Below are positions 16,545 to 24,653 of a stretch of DNA of 49,098 bases, one piece after another. A program made the position numbers and the translations under genes. The notes beneath the pieces were generated by a model. It worked only from the letters and a program-made list of their open reading frames with translations. It was not told where the DNA came from and made no database searches. The stretch covers positions 1 to 49,098 of the forward strand of contig JAHEZD010000040.1 in assembly GCA_023251255.1 (NCBI GenBank). The letters run 5' to 3'. Positions within the stretch are counted from its first letter, which is position 1, and every line of letters starts with the position of its first letter. This stretch comes from Chitinophagaceae bacterium. Its GTDB lineage: Bacteria; Bacteroidota; Bacteroidia; Chitinophagales; Chitinophagaceae.

Positions 16545-17432
16545 ATGAAAAAAATATTCCTCTCCCTGGTTTTAATCATAAGTATTCAAACAGCCTTTGC
16601 CTGTGATATCTGCGGTTGCAGTTCGGGCAGCTATTTCATTGGCCCGTTTCCACAGTTCCATAAACATTTTGTTGGCATCAGGTACAGTTTCAGGAAGTTC
16701 AGCAGCACCATGGCCTCTGATGAAGCACAGTTCAGTAAGGATTTCTACCAGACCACGGAACTGATGGCTGGCTGGAACATGGGTAGGAAATGGCAGTTGC
16801 TTGCTTTTCTTCCTTACAATATCAATAAGCAGAACAGTGATGACGGCACCAAAATAAATACCGGTTTGGGCGATGCCACATTGATCATCAACTACAGCCT
16901 CCTGAACAAAACAATTGGTAGCACATCGCACCAGTTATGGATGGGAGGGGGCATCAAATTGCCAACAGGGAAGTTCAGTGCAGACCCGGATGAAATAGTG
17001 ACAACGGCCAACAACCAAGCAGGAACCGGTAGCTATGACTTTTTATTGAATGCCATGTATGCAGTTAAATGGAACAACTGGGGAATCAATACCAGTGCCA
17101 CTTACAAGATCAATGGCAGCAAGGATGATTACCAATTGGGCAATAGGTTCAGTGCAAGTGCTTTTGCTTACCGCTCCATCCCAAGTCATGGAAAAGCAAC
17201 ATTCAACCCCAATGTGGGCCTGTTATATGACCATTTGAATGCCAACCAGCTCAACCATGAAAAAGTGGAGGATACAGGTGGCCATACATTATCGGCAGCA
17301 GCGGGGCTGGAGGTCAACTTCAACAGGATTGCAGTGGGCTTCAATGCACAATTGCCTTTGCAAGAGAACCTGTCCAATAACCAAACAAGCACCACCATTA
17401 GGGGTATGGCCCATTTGTCACTGATGCTTTAA
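16545..17432 (+). CDS. Outer-membrane-type beta-barrel protein with N-terminal CDICGC motif
   Basis: 295 residues. Signal peptide MKKIFLSLVLIISIQTAFA is followed immediately by CDICGCSSGSYFIGPFP, three cysteines at the mature N-terminus. The rest consists of amphipathic beta strands with aromatic girdles (KHFVGIRYSFRKF, ELMAGWNMGRKWQLLAFLPY, GLGDATLIINYSL) and ends MAHLSLML, typical of a transporter-like outer membrane barrel. The family is common in Bacteroidota near metal-related genes, but its cargo is unknown. The cysteine cluster could bind metal, in line with the small Cys-motif protein upstream. A clear terminator follows at 17449. Confidence 0.75.
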   Translation: MKKIFLSLVLIISIQTAFACDICGCSSGSYFIGPFPQFHKHFVGIRYSFRKFSSTMASDEAQFSKDFYQTTELMAGWNMGRKWQLLAFLPYNINKQNSDDGTKINTGLGDATLIINYSLLNKTIGSTSHQLWMGGGIKLPTGKFSADPDEIVTTANNQAGTGSYDFLLNAMYAVKWNNWGINTSATYKINGSKDDYQLGNRFSASAFAYRSIPSHGKATFNPNVGLLYDHLNANQLNHEKVEDTGGHTLSAAAGLEVNFNRIAVGFNAQLPLQENLSNNQTSTTIRGMAHLSLML

Positions 17433-17448
17433 ATGTTCCTGTTCATAG

Positions 17449-17480
17449 GGGAGTGGCTGATAAGGCCACTCCCTTGCTTT
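17449..17480 (+). terminator. Rho-independent terminator of the CDICGC gene
   Basis: Stem GGGAGTGGC / GCCACTCCC (17449-17457, 17465-17473) with a 7-nt loop, followed by TTGCTTTTG. It lies 17 bp after the stop codon. Confidence 0.8.
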
Positions 17481-18027
17481 TGTAAGACTGGTTCAATAAT
17501 GACTGGAATGAATTCGTTGGCCGAGCTGGTTTTTCTTCGCATTGAAGTTTAAAATAGAATAATGCGTCAATTGGTACAATAGTTTCATTGCCCCGATCCC
17601 TGCCCGTTCCCCGTCCCCGTCCGAACTGGCACGGGCGGGCGTATCGGCACGGGCGGACGTTCAGGCGGGCTTTAGGTCGGGGTCATGAAAAGAACTCACT
17701 ACCTGGGCTTTACCCCAAAACGCAAAGCTTGGGCTAAAGCCAATACCGTCCAGCCAATATCATAATACCTTGGCTGAAGCCGAAGGGCAATGATGTGGGT
17801 ACCTACTTAATATGATATGGGAAAAATTAACTCCGCTAATAGGTTGGAATGATTATTTATTGCTTTATTGGGTTTCAATTAGCTACAATGGATACGCATC
17901 ACAGGTTGGGAGCAATGCCTAATACGACCGCTAACAATATTACCGGGTGTTTTTTCGTTAATGCAAAAACTATTTCCAGACTTGTCAATCTCTAGCTATC
18001 ATTGCTAAACAATCCTACCCAAAGGTT
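17481..18027. other. Non-coding gap with GC-rich degenerate repeats
   Basis: 17585-17690 contains repeated blocks of CCCGTCC and GGCACGGGCGG with the CAGGCGGGCT end also seen at 12262 and 16303, probably piled-up copies of a small GC hairpin. 17700-17800 has GCTTGGGCTAAAGCC and CTTGGCTGAAGCCGAAG, another small hairpin type. The last 200 bp are AT-rich and presumably hold the methyltransferase promoter. No gene is seen. Confidence 0.5.
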
Positions 18028-18837
18028 ATGAAATATACTTCCTGTAAAATTTGCGGCGGCCCCATCCATGAAGAAAACAAGACCAATGAACTGGTAAAGT
18101 GCTCCTCCTGTAAACTTACTTTTTACGAAAGCGATTTTACGGATATTGATATTGCAGCTTATTATAAAAGTGTTTACGAAACGGAGTACACGAACTTCAA
18201 CAATGCCGAAAAGAACCTGAATAAGGGGGAGGATGTTAGGATTGGGTACAATAAGGGCCAGGTGATGAAACAGGTGCTGAAACATCATCCCAAGAAGATT
18301 GGGGAAATTGGGGCAGGCATTGGTTTGATTGCCAACTTCTTGCGGAACAAACAGGTTGATTATTCGGGCTTTGAGCCTGTGGCACATATTGCGGAAAGTG
18401 GTGCCCAAAGGGGACTGAACATTACGCAGGCAGATTTTACGGTGCTTGCGCAATATCCATCCGTATTTGATACCTTATTGGCATTTGAAGTAATAGAGCA
18501 TCTGGATAACCTTGCTGATTGCATCAAGCTTATCCATGCGGCCTTGAAGCCCGGCGGCAGGTTCGGCTTCACGGTTCCCAACTATGACAAACGTTTGAAC
18601 TATGCAGAAAGGGGTGACAAGATTTACCAAAGTGGCCCGCCACTGCATGTTAATTTCTTTACCAAGGAATCCATTGAAAAGATGGCGGACCTGTTCAATT
18701 TCAAAGTGGACTACCTAACCGTACGTGCATTTCCGGAATCACAAAAAACAAAGAAGAAACTATTGCGGTTGTTTACCAGGGTGTTCCTGGGCAACTTCCA
18801 TGGTTCAACCATTTTCTGTGTATTGAGGAAGGATTAA
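18028..18837 (+). CDS. Class I SAM-dependent methyltransferase with N-terminal zinc ribbon
   Basis: 269 residues. CKICGG (6-11) and CSSCKLTFY (31-39) form a Cys4 zinc ribbon. The methyltransferase core starts at KIGEIGAGIGLIANFL (SAM-binding motif I, about 90-105), continues with FEPV (motif II acid), LLAFEVIEHLDN (motif IV, about 150-161) and LKPGGRFGFTVPN. This is the Methyltransf_23 layout found in enzymes acting on sugars or lipid-linked intermediates; the substrate is unclear. It is monocistronic and convergent with the slipin gene 17 bp downstream. Confidence 0.85.
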   Translation: MKYTSCKICGGPIHEENKTNELVKCSSCKLTFYESDFTDIDIAAYYKSVYETEYTNFNNAEKNLNKGEDVRIGYNKGQVMKQVLKHHPKKIGEIGAGIGLIANFLRNKQVDYSGFEPVAHIAESGAQRGLNITQADFTVLAQYPSVFDTLLAFEVIEHLDNLADCIKLIHAALKPGGRFGFTVPNYDKRLNYAERGDKIYQSGPPLHVNFFTKESIEKMADLFNFKVDYLTVRAFPESQKTKKKLLRLFTRVFLGNFHGSTIFCVLRKD

Positions 18838-18854
18838 AGGACCTCAAGAGGAAT

Positions 18855-19616
18855 TTATTCGGCCAGTTTCTTTTTGCTAACCAGTTCAGTAAAGCTTTTG
18901 GCTGCATTGGTAAAGTCTGATGGTACCAATATGACCGTGGTGGTGTTATTGTCGATACCAATTTCAGAAAGCATTTGCATCCTCCTTAGTTCAAGTGCAA
19001 TGGGGCTGCCTTCCATTTCCTTTGCTCCCTGCGTTAATTTGATGGAAGCTTCCAGTTCGGCTTCTGCCTTTACGATCCTTGCCCTTTTTTCCCTGATGGC
19101 TTCGGCTTCCCTTGCCATGGCCCTTTGCATGGCTTCAGGAATTTCCACATCCTTCATTTCCACCATTTCAATTTTTATGCCCCAGGGTTCGGTAGTTGCA
19201 TCCACAATTTTTTGCAATGTCCCGTTTATCTGCTCCCTTTCCCTCAGCACTTCATCAAGGGTATGCTGTCCAATAATATTCCGCAGGGCCGTTACGGAAA
19301 ACTGGTAAACAGCTTTATTGTAATCGGCCACTTGTATGATGGCATTTTCAGGGTTGATGATCTTGAACCAAAGCACTGCATTTACTTTAATGGTCACGCT
19401 GTCCTTGGTAATGGTTTCCTGCTGTTCAAGGTCCACCGTTTTTGTTCGGATATCCACTTTCTGTTGCCTTTCAAAAAGGGGGATGATCCAATAAATGCCG
19501 GGGCCCCTTATTCCTTGGAACCGGCCAAGCCTGAAAATGATGGAGCGTTGGTATTCCTGTGCTATGCGGATTCCTGATAGGAGAATGGCGATGATGATGG
19601 CAATGGCGGGTAACAT
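18855..19616 (-). CDS. Slipin family SPFH/band 7 membrane protein
   Basis: 253 residues. N-terminal membrane segment (LPAIAIIIAILLSGI) followed by the band 7 domain: EYQRSIIFRLGRFQGIRGPG, DLEQQETITKDSVTIKVNAV and ALRNIIGQHTLDEVLREREQ. After it comes an Ala/Glu-rich coiled coil (REAEAIREKRARIVKAEAE). These are hallmark slipin (stomatin-like) segments. Such proteins oligomerise on the membrane and organise protein complexes or chaperone membrane proteases. No NfeD partner is adjacent in the window, so it may act alone here. The ATG at 19616 gives the usual short N-terminus. Confidence 0.92.
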   Translation of the reverse strand: MLPAIAIIIAILLSGIRIAQEYQRSIIFRLGRFQGIRGPGIYWIIPLFERQQKVDIRTKTVDLEQQETITKDSVTIKVNAVLWFKIINPENAIIQVADYNKAVYQFSVTALRNIIGQHTLDEVLREREQINGTLQKIVDATTEPWGIKIEMVEMKDVEIPEAMQRAMAREAEAIREKRARIVKAEAELEASIKLTQGAKEMEGSPIALELRRMQMLSEIGIDNNTTTVILVPSDFTNAAKSFTELVSKKKLAE

Positions 19617-20039
19617 AATAATTGTTGATTAAAGTGAGGTCAATTTTAAGAGACTGTCTAAAATCATTTCAATGAGTAATATGTGTCGCTTTTCGGCTGC
19701 AACTGCGTTGGATTTTTCGTCGTAGGCACCCGGCTACGCCTGCAAAATCCGCCTTGTTTCGCTCGAAAATCGTCTACATATTAATCCATCAAATAATTTT
19801 AGACAGTCTCTAAGGAAGCATAAAAGTACAGGGTTACCGCAACTAAGCAGGTTCAATTTTGCTTTTGGGTTCAAGCATATACCGGGAATCCAATGTGGAA
19901 CTGGTGCATATTTCCACTATTTCGATATAATTGGGCAACGGCCCTAGAAACGCTGCCAGTTTGCCTTAAACCTGAACAAAATGGGGAATTCCTCCATCTG
20001 AACTTTCGAGCCATTTTATTTACTTTGCCAAACTAAATA
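19617..20039. other. Non-coding gap containing a MITE
   Basis: The gap holds the 161-bp MITE at 19650-19810 and, beyond it, about 230 bp with no recognised gene or motif, followed by another MITE-like element from 20040. The slipin promoter should lie just upstream of 19616, close to or within the MITE. Confidence 0.5.
19650..19810. mobile_element. MITE with IS5-like termini and TAA target duplication
   Basis: Perfect inverted termini GAGACTGTCTAAAAT / ATTTTAGACAGTCTC at 19650-19664 and 19796-19810 enclose 161 bp without coding capacity. The flanks are TAA on both sides (19647-19649, 19811-19813). Termini starting GAGACTGTC and 3-bp TNA duplications are features I associate with groups of the IS5 family, so it was probably mobilised by such a transposase encoded elsewhere. 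Inserted 33 bp upstream of the slipin start. Confidence 0.8.
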
Positions 20040-20183
20040 ACTGATAGTTACGCAAAGTTTCAAATACCGATGTCAGGTTGAGCTCGTCGAAACCTATTTG
20101 AAAACCAGATTGCCTTCGAGTAGTTCGGCAAGCTCACTATGACAAGGCTGGTATTATTCCCAGAATCTTTGCGTAAAATCAGT
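20040..20183. mobile_element. MITE-like element (ACTGAT...CAGT) with REP core, upstream of ssb
   Basis: Inverted termini ACTGATAGTTACGCAAAG (20040-20057) and CTTTGCGTAAAATCAGT (20167-20183) flank a REP core with GTCGAAACC, CCTTCGAG and GGCAAGCTCACTATGACA. AAATA flanks both ends (20035-20039, 20184-20188), consistent with a 5-bp target duplication. A longer relative with the same termini and same flank is at 21690-21865. The right end is 33 bp upstream of ssb, so it may contribute to the ssb promoter. Confidence 0.7.
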
Positions 20184-20216
20184 AAATAATCTTCATTTTC
20201 AATAAATTCATTAGCT

Positions 20217-20708
20217 ATGATTAAGATGCAGGCCATAGGTCATTTGGGCAAGGATGCAGTGGTAAACAATGTGAACGGGAAGTCAGTAATCAATTTTACG
20301 GTGGCCCATACGGAAAAATTCAAGGACCCTCAAGGCAACCCAAAAGACAAGACCATTTGGATTGATTGTGCCTACTGGACAGATAGGACCGCCGTGGCCC
20401 CTTACCTGAAAAAAGGTACGCAAGTGTATGTGGAAGGTAACCCTGATATCAGGACCTACACCACGCAGGATGGTAAGAATGGCGCAACGTTGAGCTTACG
20501 GGTTTTGGGTGTGCAATTGTTGGGCGGTAAAAATGAGGGTGGCAATAGTGGTGGCAATTACCAGGCACCGCAACAGCAGTCCTACAACCAGCCCCCACAG
20601 CAGAATTACCAGCAACAGCCCCAGCAGAATTACCAACAGCCCTCTTACCAGGCCGCTCCGGTTTCGGCCAATGAGCTGACAGAGCCGCTGGATGATTTAC
20701 CATTTTAA
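20217..20708 (+). CDS. ssb: Single-stranded DNA-binding protein
   Basis: 163 residues. The OB-fold (1-105) starts MIKMQAIGHLGKDAVVN and contains INFTVAHTEKF, WIDCAYW and GTQVYVEGNPDIRTY with the aromatic residues that stack on DNA. A Gln/Asn/Tyr/Pro-rich linker (about 110-148) with repeated QQNYQQ leads to the acidic tip LDDLPF, the conserved protein-interaction tail recognised by replication and repair partners. Binds and protects single-stranded DNA as a tetramer. Possibly one of several ssb paralogues. Preceded by a MITE-like element and followed by a strong terminator. Confidence 0.94.
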   Translation: MIKMQAIGHLGKDAVVNNVNGKSVINFTVAHTEKFKDPQGNPKDKTIWIDCAYWTDRTAVAPYLKKGTQVYVEGNPDIRTYTTQDGKNGATLSLRVLGVQLLGGKNEGGNSGGNYQAPQQQSYNQPPQQNYQQQPQQNYQQPSYQAAPVSANELTEPLDDLPF

Positions 20709-20731
20709 AACCAAGAAGCTTTATATCCACA

Positions 20732-20766
20732 ACGGTTGAATTACTTTATAGTTCAACCGTTTTTTA
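20732..20766 (+). terminator. Rho-independent terminator of ssb
   Basis: Stem ACGGTTGAA / TTCAACCGT (20732-20740, 20752-20760) with an 11-nt loop and a run of six T, 23 bp after the ssb stop codon. Confidence 0.88.
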
Positions 20767-20793
20767 TTGCTATACTTTTAGGCCCGAAGCCCG

Positions 20794-21107
20794 ATGTCAT
20801 TAAGTTAAGAAGTAGGATGTCAGGTTGAGTAAACCATATTTGCTTCGCAAACAAACACATTGAACCGGCCTGCCGGCAAAGGCACGAATGACAGATTGAA
20901 AAGGATACCAATCATGCTTCGACGCAGAAACCTTCGAAGAATGATGTCAGCCTGAGCCTGTCGAAGGCAGTAACCAGAAGAAATTTCATCTGTCATTGGC
21001 AGCTTGGCGAAACCGATATGTTAGACCATGATTTCCTAAATTGCCTTCGACAAGCCTGTCTGTTGGCAAAGGCAGGCTCAGGCTGACAATCCTTAACTTA
21101 ATGACAT
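20794..21107. repeat. Composite repeat bounded by 16-bp inverted repeats, packed with REP palindromes
   Basis: ATGTCATTAAGTTAAG (20794-20809) and its exact reverse complement (21092-21107) enclose 314 bp. Inside are a TTTGCTTCGCAAACAAACA block with CCTGCCGGCAAAGGC (20838-20885) and several REP cores (GTCAGCCTGAGCCTGTCGAAGGC split over 20946-20968, and more to 21085). There is no coding capacity. An in-frame extension of the downstream GNAT gene into its right end (from 21041) is rejected. Confidence 0.6.
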
Positions 21108-21127
21108 TGCCCCAAGCCATATTTTGT

Positions 21128-21694
21128 ATGATCGATTTCACCACCGCTGTTACTGATAAGGATTTAATGGGCATTATGGAGCTGCAGAAAAGCAACCTGC
21201 CCGTTCACCTTACACAGGAGGAGATGCAGCGTGAAGGTTTTGTGACAGTGGTACACCGTTTTGATGACCTGAAGCAGATGAACGATATAGAGCAACACGT
21301 GATCGCAAAGGATAACGGTACTGTTGTTGCTTATTTGCTGGCCATGACATCCAAGTCAAAATATGCAATCCCCATTCTTGTACCGATGTTCAACCTATTT
21401 GATGAAGTGGATTATAAAGGTAAGAAGGTTTCCGGCTACCATTACATTGTTGTTGGCCAGGTTTGCGTCAGCAAAGCATATAGGGGGCAAGGCATTTTGG
21501 ACAAATGCTATGAAGCCTATAAAAGCAAGTTCGGTAAGGATTATGATTTTGCCATTACCGAAATTGCTACCAGCAACCAGCGCTCCATTCATGCACATAA
21601 AAGGATTGGCTTTGAAGAAATTTATCGTTATGTTGCTCCTGATAAAGTGGAATGGAGCATCGTGGTTTGGGATTGGAAAACAATAAATAACTGA
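21128..21694 (+). CDS. GNAT family N-acetyltransferase
   Basis: 188 residues from ATG 21128. The frame is open to 21041 but that part is repeat DNA, and MIDFTTAVTDKDLMGIMELQ is a typical GNAT start. VSKAYRGQGILDKCYEAY carries the acetyl-CoA pyrophosphate loop (Q/RxxGxG/A equivalent RGQGI), and EIATSNQRSIHAHKRIGFEE the C-terminal motif B with the N-x-x-S-x-x-x-x-x-x-x-G-F pattern. Cytoplasmic acetylation of an amine on an unknown substrate. The stop codon TGA at 21692-21694 lies inside the left terminus of a MITE-like element, so the last residues may have been altered by its insertion. Confidence 0.83.
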   Translation: MIDFTTAVTDKDLMGIMELQKSNLPVHLTQEEMQREGFVTVVHRFDDLKQMNDIEQHVIAKDNGTVVAYLLAMTSKSKYAIPILVPMFNLFDEVDYKGKKVSGYHYIVVGQVCVSKAYRGQGILDKCYEAYKSKFGKDYDFAITEIATSNQRSIHAHKRIGFEEIYRYVAPDKVEWSIVVWDWKTINN

Positions 21695-21865
21695 TGTTAC
21701 GCAAAATGTCAAATACTGATGTCAGAGCCTGTCCCGATAATTTCATCGGGATTGAGCAATGTCATACTGAGCTTGCCGAAGTGTTGTCGAAACCTGTTTG
21801 GAAACCAGATTGCCTTCGAGGGCCTCAGGCTGGCATCATTCACACAATCTTTGCATAACATCACT
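21690..21865. mobile_element. MITE-like element (ACTGATGTTACGCAAA) with REP core, upstream of GH92
   Basis: Left terminus ACTGATGTTACGCAAA (21690-21705), right terminus CTTTGCATAACATCACT (21849-21865), both flanked by AAATA (21685-21689, 21866-21870). It shares termini and flank with 20040-20183. It contains GTCAGAGCCTGTCCCGAT and CATACTGAGCTTGCCGAAG landmarks matching 421-500 on the opposite strand. It bridges the GNAT stop codon and ends 12 bp before the GH92 start, leaving that gene's promoter within or at its edge. Confidence 0.7.
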
Positions 21866-21877
21866 AAATAAGCTTTC

Positions 21878-24091
21878 ATGAAGAAACTATTGCTTGCATC
21901 AACCTTACTAATATCCCTGCATGCTTATTCGCAAAGGCTTATTGAACTGGTGAACCCATTTATAGGAACAGGTGGCCATGGGCATACCTATCCGGGTGCA
22001 ACATTGCCATTTGGCATGGTACAGTTAAGTCCTGATAACGGTACACAGGGGTGGGACTGGTGCAGTGGCTATAACTATAGCGACAGCATGGTGCAGGGCT
22101 TTAGCCATACGCACCTAAGCGGTACAGGGATTGGTGACCTATGTGATATCTCTGTTTTACCAATGGTTGATAAGGAAGCATCTGCAGAAAGAATAAGGAG
22201 CAAGTATTCCCATAAGCAGGAAGCCGCAAGCCCCGGTTATTATGCCGTACAACTGAAGGATTTTGATATATGGGCAGAACTGACCTCTTCCATCCGCTGT
22301 GGCTTCCACCGCTATACATTTCCTGAAAGCAAACTGGCCTCCATCCGTTTGGACCTGGGCTTTGCCATCAATTGGGATGCGGCAACAGCCTGTTCCTTTA
22401 CCAAACTAAATGACACCACTTTTGTGGGTTACCGCTTTTCCACGGGTTGGGCAAAGGACGAGAAAATATTTTACGCCATCCGGTTGAGCAAACCGGTCAA
22501 GAATATCGTGTTGTTTGCCGATCAGCACCAAGTGGACAGTGTGGATGCAAGGGCAAAGGACCTAAAGGCATGTCTTCAATTTGCAACCAGAAAAGGGGAG
22601 AAGGTACTGATGAAAGTGGGCCTTAGCAGTGCGGATGTGGAAGGGGCCCTGGAAAGCCTCAATGAAATTGTTGGATGGGATTTTGACAAGGCAAAAATTG
22701 ATGCGGAGAATATATGGGAACGTGAGCTGCGCAAACTGCAGATCAGGAGCGATGATATGGACCTGAAGCAAACCTTCTATACAGCCTTGTACCATACCTA
22801 TTTGGCACCCAACCGTTTCAGCGACAGGTTTGGCAATTACAAAGGCACCAAGGGCACCATTGTTAATGGCAAGTCCATTTATACTGTTCAATCTTTATGG
22901 GACACGTTCAGGGCAGCCAACCCTCTGCTTACCTTAACGCAAACGGAGCTGGTTCCCTCCATCATCAATTCCTACCTGGCTTTTTATGACCAAACGGGCC
23001 TGCTGCCTGTATGGGACCTGCAGTTCAATGAAACCAATACCATGACGGGCTACCATGCCATTCCCATCATTACGGATGCCATACTGAAAGGTATTACGGG
23101 TTTCGATTACAACAAGGCTTATGATGCCATGAAGGCAAGCGCCTCGCAGAATATCCGTGCCACTGATCTGTACCGCCAATACAATTTTGTTCCGCAGGAC
23201 AAAGCAGGCAGCAGTGTTACCATCACTTTGGAATATGCTTATGATGATTGGTGCATAGCCCAAGCTGCCAAGCGTTTGGGAAGAACAGGTGATTACCGCG
23301 AGTTCATGAAGCGTGGCCTGAACTGGCGGAACCTATTTGATAAGAAAACTGGTTTCATAAGGCCAAAGAACTCAAACAATAAATTTGTTGAACCCTTTGA
23401 CCCTTATCTTTCTGAGCATGATGAAAGAAAGGCCGCCTATACAGAAGGCAATGCATGGCAGCATAGCTGGTTTGTGCCACATGATATATATGGACTGATC
23501 AATTACCATGGTGGCCCTGCCCGTTTTGCGAAGAAGCTGGATTCCTTGTTTGTAACCAGTTCCATTGTCAAAGGGGACAATAAATCACCAGACATCAGTG
23601 GACTGATTGGCCAGTATGCACATGGCAATGAGCCAAGCCACCATATTGCTTACCTCTACAATTATGTTGGCATGCCCGAGAAAACAGCCGACCATGTAAA
23701 GGAAATATGCACCACTTTGTACAGTGACAAGCCAGATGGGCTTTGTGGCAATGAGGATTGTGGTCAAATGAGTGCATGGTATGTGTTCAGCGTATTGGGC
23801 TTCTATCCGGTGAACCCGGCAAGCGGTGAATACGTATTGAGTGTGCCCATGGCGCAGGAGAGCGCATTGCAACTGCCCAACGGCCTATTGTTCCGTGTAA
23901 TAGTCAAAGAAGCCAGCGACAAGAACAAATACATTAAATCGGCCACCTTAAATGGTGAACCTTACAACAAATCATACATCAAGCACTTTGATATGATGAA
24001 AGGGGGCATCCTCGAAATAACATTGGGCGAAATACCGGGCAAGGATTTCGGTAAAGCAGTGGATGATTTGCCGGGAAGAAGTGTCCGCTAA
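21878..24091 (+). CDS. GH92 family alpha-mannosidase, exported
   Basis: 737 residues. Signal peptide MKKLLLASTLLISLHAYSQ, then VNPFIGTGGHGHTYPGAT and PFGMVQLSPDNG, the GH92 N-terminal signature, with FSHTHLSGTG. The (alpha/alpha)6 catalytic domain follows with DTFRAANPLL, WDLQFNETNTMTGYHAIP and GNEPSHHIAYLYNY, ending CGNEDCGQMSAWYVFSVLG, a conserved GH92 block. Members are calcium-dependent inverting exo-alpha-mannosidases, mostly acting on alpha-1,2/1,3 linkages of N-glycans or mannans in the periplasm or at the surface. No SusCD pair is nearby. The last codons overlap the first tandem repeat that follows. Confidence 0.93.
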   Translation: MKKLLLASTLLISLHAYSQRLIELVNPFIGTGGHGHTYPGATLPFGMVQLSPDNGTQGWDWCSGYNYSDSMVQGFSHTHLSGTGIGDLCDISVLPMVDKEASAERIRSKYSHKQEAASPGYYAVQLKDFDIWAELTSSIRCGFHRYTFPESKLASIRLDLGFAINWDAATACSFTKLNDTTFVGYRFSTGWAKDEKIFYAIRLSKPVKNIVLFADQHQVDSVDARAKDLKACLQFATRKGEKVLMKVGLSSADVEGALESLNEIVGWDFDKAKIDAENIWERELRKLQIRSDDMDLKQTFYTALYHTYLAPNRFSDRFGNYKGTKGTIVNGKSIYTVQSLWDTFRAANPLLTLTQTELVPSIINSYLAFYDQTGLLPVWDLQFNETNTMTGYHAIPIITDAILKGITGFDYNKAYDAMKASASQNIRATDLYRQYNFVPQDKAGSSVTITLEYAYDDWCIAQAAKRLGRTGDYREFMKRGLNWRNLFDKKTGFIRPKNSNNKFVEPFDPYLSEHDERKAAYTEGNAWQHSWFVPHDIYGLINYHGGPARFAKKLDSLFVTSSIVKGDNKSPDISGLIGQYAHGNEPSHHIAYLYNYVGMPEKTADHVKEICTTLYSDKPDGLCGNEDCGQMSAWYVFSVLGFYPVNPASGEYVLSVPMAQESALQLPNGLLFRVIVKEASDKNKYIKSATLNGEPYNKSYIKHFDMMKGGILEITLGEIPGKDFGKAVDDLPGRSVR

Positions 24092-24572
24092 CCCTGACGG
24101 CGGCTCCAGCCCCGTCAGCGGTTGTTCAGTAGTTGCCTTTTATAGTAAGAACCGCCGCCGAGGTTAAAACCGTCGGCGGGGTTAAACTTCCTTAGATGGA
24201 AACCTTAACGGCGGCTCCAGCCTCGTCAGCGGTTGTTCAGTAGTTGCCTCTTATAGTAAGAACCGCCGCCGAGGTTAAAACCGCCGGCGGTGTAAAACTT
24301 CCTTCGATGGAAACCCTAACGGTGGCTCCAATCCCCGTCAGCGGTTGTTCAGTAGTTGTCTCTTGTATTAAGAACCGCCGCCGAGGTTAAGACCGTCGGC
24401 GGGGTAAAACTTCCTTCGATGGAAACCCTAACGGTGGCTCCAATCCCCGTCAGCAGTTGTTCAGTAGTTGTCTCTTGTATTAAGAACCGCCGCCGAGGTT
24501 AAGACCGTCGGCGGGGTTAAACTTCCTTAGATGGAAACCCTAACGGTGGCTCCAATCCCCGTCAGCGGTTGT
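24091..24572. repeat. Tandem repeat, four full 111-112-bp units and a partial fifth
   Basis: Units begin ACCxTxACGGxGGCTCCA at 24091, 24202, 24313, 24425 and 24537, i.e. steps of 111, 111, 112 and 112. Each unit contains CCCGTCAGCGGTTGTTCAG, a TAGTAAGAACCGCCGCCGAGG block and a GTCGGCGGGGT block. The last two pair to form a GC-rich hairpin. Units differ by scattered substitutions. A single related hairpin (CCGTCAGCGG...CCTGACGG) is at 47849-47874. No spacers or cas genes, so not CRISPR. Confidence 0.9.
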
Positions 24573-24653
24573 CAAGAAGAATGGCCCGGTCTCCCAACCC
24601 CTACGGCCCCGATCCCAAGGTATTCTAATGCCCAATGACATTACATTTGCAAC

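Noticed and set aside
21041-21127. N-terminal extension of the GNAT protein
   Set aside because: It lies in the composite REP repeat; GNAT homology begins at the ATG at 21128.
24091-24572. CRISPR array
   Set aside because: Units are contiguous 111-112-bp tandem copies without unique spacers, and no cas genes are present.
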